From Bacteroidota bacterium (lineage in GTDB: Bacteria > Bacteroidota > Bacteroidia > NS11-12g > UBA955): 64,000 nucleotides of DNA. The stretch lies in assembly GCA_023957335.1 (NCBI GenBank), contig JAMLHC010000005.1, positions 186,001-250,000 on the forward strand. Reading direction: 5' to 3'. Below, in pieces: positions 62,082 to 64,000 of the stretch; the stretch's first letter is position 1, and every line of letters starts with the position of its first letter. The notes beneath the pieces are model-generated. The model saw only the letters and a program-made list of their open reading frames with translations. It was not told where the DNA came from and searched no databases. Both the position numbers and the translations under genes were made by a program.

Positions 62082-62576
62082 TCAATGAATTTCTTTTTTG
62101 ATATTTTCAGTTATTTCGGCTACTACCGGACAGATGAGTGAGTTTCTGAAAGTAATATCAAGAATCTGGTGTATGTTTTTGCGGTCAGTATGCGGGTATT
62201 CTCTGCATGCTTTAGGACGCACCTCATAGATTGAACAATAATTGTCTTTGCCCAGAAAAGGACATGGAGCAGTGTTTAACACCCAATCGTCATCTTCATC
62301 AATATGCAAGTATTTCTCTGAAAACTCAGATGGACGCATACCTAAATACTTGGCAATACGATTGATATCAACATCTCTAAATATTGGGGATGTCGTTTTG
62401 CAGCAGTTAGCACATTGCAGACAGTTAATATGTTCAAATGCTTGTTCGTGTTGGCGATGAAACAAAGTGTCGAGTTCTTTTCTTCTCGCCAGATTTCGAT
62501 AAAATTTTTGATTCTCTTTCTTTTTCTGACGTGCAGCCTCTAATAATTTTTTATATGAATCAGGCATTTCGGACAT
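62082..62576 (-). CDS. YkgJ-family cysteine-cluster protein
   Basis: 164 residues. The CxxCxxCC-type motif INCLQCANCCKTTSP is followed by CPFLGKDNYCSIYEVRPKACREYPH, the second cluster of the family (PF03692). These proteins are thought to bind a Fe-S cluster or zinc; the biochemical role is unknown. The N-terminal 50 residues are helical and basic. It is convergent with the DUF3108 gene and divergent from a hemerythrin-like gene 83 bp away. Confidence 0.85.
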   Translation of the reverse strand: MSEMPDSYKKLLEAARQKKKENQKFYRNLARRKELDTLFHRQHEQAFEHINCLQCANCCKTTSPIFRDVDINRIAKYLGMRPSEFSEKYLHIDEDDDWVLNTAPCPFLGKDNYCSIYEVRPKACREYPHTDRKNIHQILDITFRNSLICPVVAEITENIKKEIH

Positions 62577-62645
62577 GGTACAAGATTAAGGGCATTTTGG
62601 GAATATTAAACCTCTTTTATAGCCAAAAATAAAAGGCATTAGTCT

Positions 62646-62653
62646 TAACTTTG
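62646..62653 (+). promoter_or_regulatory. Candidate -7 box of the hemerythrin gene
   Basis: TAACTTTG ends 6 nt before the ATG at 62660, so the transcript should start at or next to the start codon. No -33 TTG in range. Confidence 0.35.
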
Positions 62654-62659
62654 CCCACA

Positions 62660-63190
62660 ATGAACAAAGCTATATACCATTTCTTTACAGACGATCACAG
62701 AGAAATCGAAGAGTTGCTGAATGATGCAGATTCATTGCCTGTGGAAATCAAACCGGAACCTTATAATCAATTTAGAACTCGATTGTTAACACATATCAAA
62801 ATGGAAGAGAAGGTGCTTTTTCCTGCTGCACAAGAAGCAAATGGTGGCATTCCTTTGGAATTGCAAGCAAAATTGAGATTAGACCATGGTGCTATTACCG
62901 CATTGATGGTGCCGCCACCAAACAAAGACTTGATTAAGGTTATCCGCTTTGTATTAGAAGTGCACGACCGTTTGGAAGAAGATCCGGGAGGTATGTATGA
63001 TATTTGCGAAAGCCTGACGCTGAAAAGAACAGAAGAACTTTTGCAAACGCTACGAAATATACCCGTTGTCCCCGTTGTCAAACACAATCCCGAACCTTTT
63101 GCTTTGGAATCGGCAAAGAGGTCGCTTATAAGAGCAGGGTTTGACTTTGATAGTATTATAAGTCAAATAAATTCTGAACAAGGATTTTGA
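62660..63190 (+). CDS. Hemerythrin-domain protein
   Basis: 176 residues from the ATG at 62660; an in-frame TTG three codons earlier overlaps the -7 box and is unlikely. The HHE-type helical bundle shows TDDHREIEELL, LLTHIKMEEKVLFPAA, RLDHGAITALM and LEVHDRLEE, a plausible di-iron ligand set. Such proteins bind oxygen or nitric oxide or store iron. It is unlinked to the ric operon (17 kb away). It precedes ddl. Confidence 0.82.
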   Translation: MNKAIYHFFTDDHREIEELLNDADSLPVEIKPEPYNQFRTRLLTHIKMEEKVLFPAAQEANGGIPLELQAKLRLDHGAITALMVPPPNKDLIKVIRFVLEVHDRLEEDPGGMYDICESLTLKRTEELLQTLRNIPVVPVVKHNPEPFALESAKRSLIRAGFDFDSIISQINSEQGF

Positions 63191-63228
63191 TGGTGGAAAA
63201 ACAAAATAAACTGAGCATATTGTAGCTT

Positions 63229-63236
63229 TATATTTG
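63229..63236 (+). promoter_or_regulatory. Candidate -7 box of ddl
   Basis: TATATTTG ends 8 nt before the ddl ATG. No -33 TTG in range. Confidence 0.35.
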
Positions 63237-63244
63237 TTGCCTTA

Positions 63245-64000
63245 ATGGATAAAATTAGAGTAGGAATATTTTTTGGAGGAAGGTCGCGCGAGAGAGAAGT
63301 GTCATTTGCGGGAGGGCGCACTGTATATGACAATTTGGATAAAACCTTGTTTGATGCAATTCCGGTTTTTGTTGATAGTTTTAATCAGTTTATTGTTTTA
63401 GAATGGAATTATATCTATAAAGGTACAATTAGAGATTTTTATCCCCCAACTGAGTTTTTGCCCGCACTTCCTGAAAAAATACAGATTTATGCTGAAAGTC
63501 TGGACATGACGGATTCAGACAAAGCCCGCATGGCTGCTAAAATAGGACGGATTATTCAGCCCCAAGATTTTAAAAAGGAATTTGATTTTGCTTTTCTTGC
63601 CTTGCACGGCAGTTACGGAGAAGACGGCTCAATACAAGGTTTGTTGGAATGGTATGATATTCCATACTCTGGCAGTGGAGTATTCGGAACTGCCCTCGGC
63701 ATGAATAAACGCCTGCAAAAGCAACTCGCCCCTCATGACAAAGGCTTCAATATGTTACAATGTCAAAGTATTGACAAAAACAATTGGTTCGGACGCGATT
63801 TTAACAGACAATTATTTTATCAAAAAATCAAAAATGAAATAGCCTTCCCAATTGTTGTTAAATCAGCCAACCAAGGCTCCAGCATTGGAGTTTCTTTTGT
63901 TAAAGAAGATAATTTTAAGGACTTTGAACAAAAAGTGAATCGTTCATTTTTTTGTGAATATATTGAGTCTAAGCAATGGCGTACTTATTCCGAAGAACAA
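63245..64000 (+). CDS. ddl: D-alanine--D-alanine ligase, N-terminal part (runs off the right edge)
   Basis: 252 codons open to the window end. Ddl joins two D-alanines with ATP for peptidoglycan precursors. The N-terminus IRVGIFFGGRSREREVSFAGG is the family signature (FGG-x-S-x-E-x-x-V-S), followed by FLALHGSYGEDGSIQGLLEWYDIPYSGSGVFGTALGMNK, and the start of the ATP-grasp domain with FPIVVKSANQGSSIGVSFV. The catalytic C-terminal part lies beyond 64000. The start is the ATG at 63245. Confidence 0.95.
   Translation, partial: MDKIRVGIFFGGRSREREVSFAGGRTVYDNLDKTLFDAIPVFVDSFNQFIVLEWNYIYKGTIRDFYPPTEFLPALPEKIQIYAESLDMTDSDKARMAAKIGRIIQPQDFKKEFDFAFLALHGSYGEDGSIQGLLEWYDIPYSGSGVFGTALGMNKRLQKQLAPHDKGFNMLQCQSIDKNNWFGRDFNRQLFYQKIKNEIAFPIVVKSANQGSSIGVSFVKEDNFKDFEQKVNRSFFCEYIESKQWRTYSEEQ

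Overview
The window is a stretch of AT-rich chromosome from a member of the Bacteroidota, with no phage, insertion sequence, CRISPR array, rRNA or tRNA that I can recognise. The lineage is read from several marks: a fused SecD-SecF translocase subunit, type IX secretion C-terminal sorting domains of both known classes, gliding-type PKD and Ig-like surface proteins, DUF5683 beside parB, DUF5723 proteins, Bacteroidota-type LptE, and TAnnTTTG -7 promoter boxes with almost no Shine-Dalgarno sequences. The class cannot be fixed from the sequence; a Chitinophagia, Sphingobacteriia or Saprospiria-like free-living organism fits.

Layout. 1-8 kb (minus): partial mgtE, then the operon miaB - sigma-54 activator - lptE - TPR-like protein - secG, then clpC. 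8-16 kb (plus): dnaB, a large T9SS-secreted PKD protein, and pepT - folB - alpha/beta hydrolase. 15.6-20.2 kb: an orphan membrane protein, a small cytochrome b5-like protein divergent from a histidine kinase/response regulator pair, a DMT transporter and a TrpF-like protein. 20.3-25.7 kb (plus): ruvB, dnaN, secDF. 25.7-32 kb: an acyltransferase divergent from an NtrC-type regulator, tsaC/sua5, and a T9SS Ig-like surface protein. 32-41 kb (mostly minus): tyrosine phenol-lyase, inositol monophosphatase, a flippase (plus), kup, a sugar-kinase-like ATPase, a GNAT protein and a peptide-binding lipoprotein. 41-44 kb (plus): metal-dependent hydrolase, parA, parB, DUF5683. 44-46.6 kb (plus): an Rrf2 regulator, methyltransferase, RIC iron-sulfur repair protein and azurin. 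46.6-55.6 kb: an ABC permease, three outer-membrane/lipoprotein genes and mfd. 55.7-64 kb: glycosyltransferase and membrane partner, clpB, DUF3108 protein, YkgJ-type cysteine-cluster protein, hemerythrin and partial ddl.

Most genes are housekeeping: replication and segregation (dnaB, dnaN, ruvB, parAB), repair (mfd), envelope export (secG, secDF, lptE), proteostasis (clpC, clpB) and tRNA modification (miaB, tsaC). The accessory points of most interest are the putative nitrosative-stress cassette at 43.9-46.6 kb with a dyad over its promoter, a sigma-54-like -24/-12 element before the DUF3108 gene in a window with two sigma-54 activators (one with an altered GAFTGA loop), a tyrosine phenol-lyase whose specificity residues match the Citrobacter enzyme at a constant offset, a 51-bp-spaced direct repeat before clpB, divergent genes sharing one CATG as start codons, and several genes whose -7 box lies only 5-11 nt before the start codon. 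I did not find a clearly undescribed multi-gene system; the nitrosative-stress cassette and the regulatory elements are the best candidates for follow-up.
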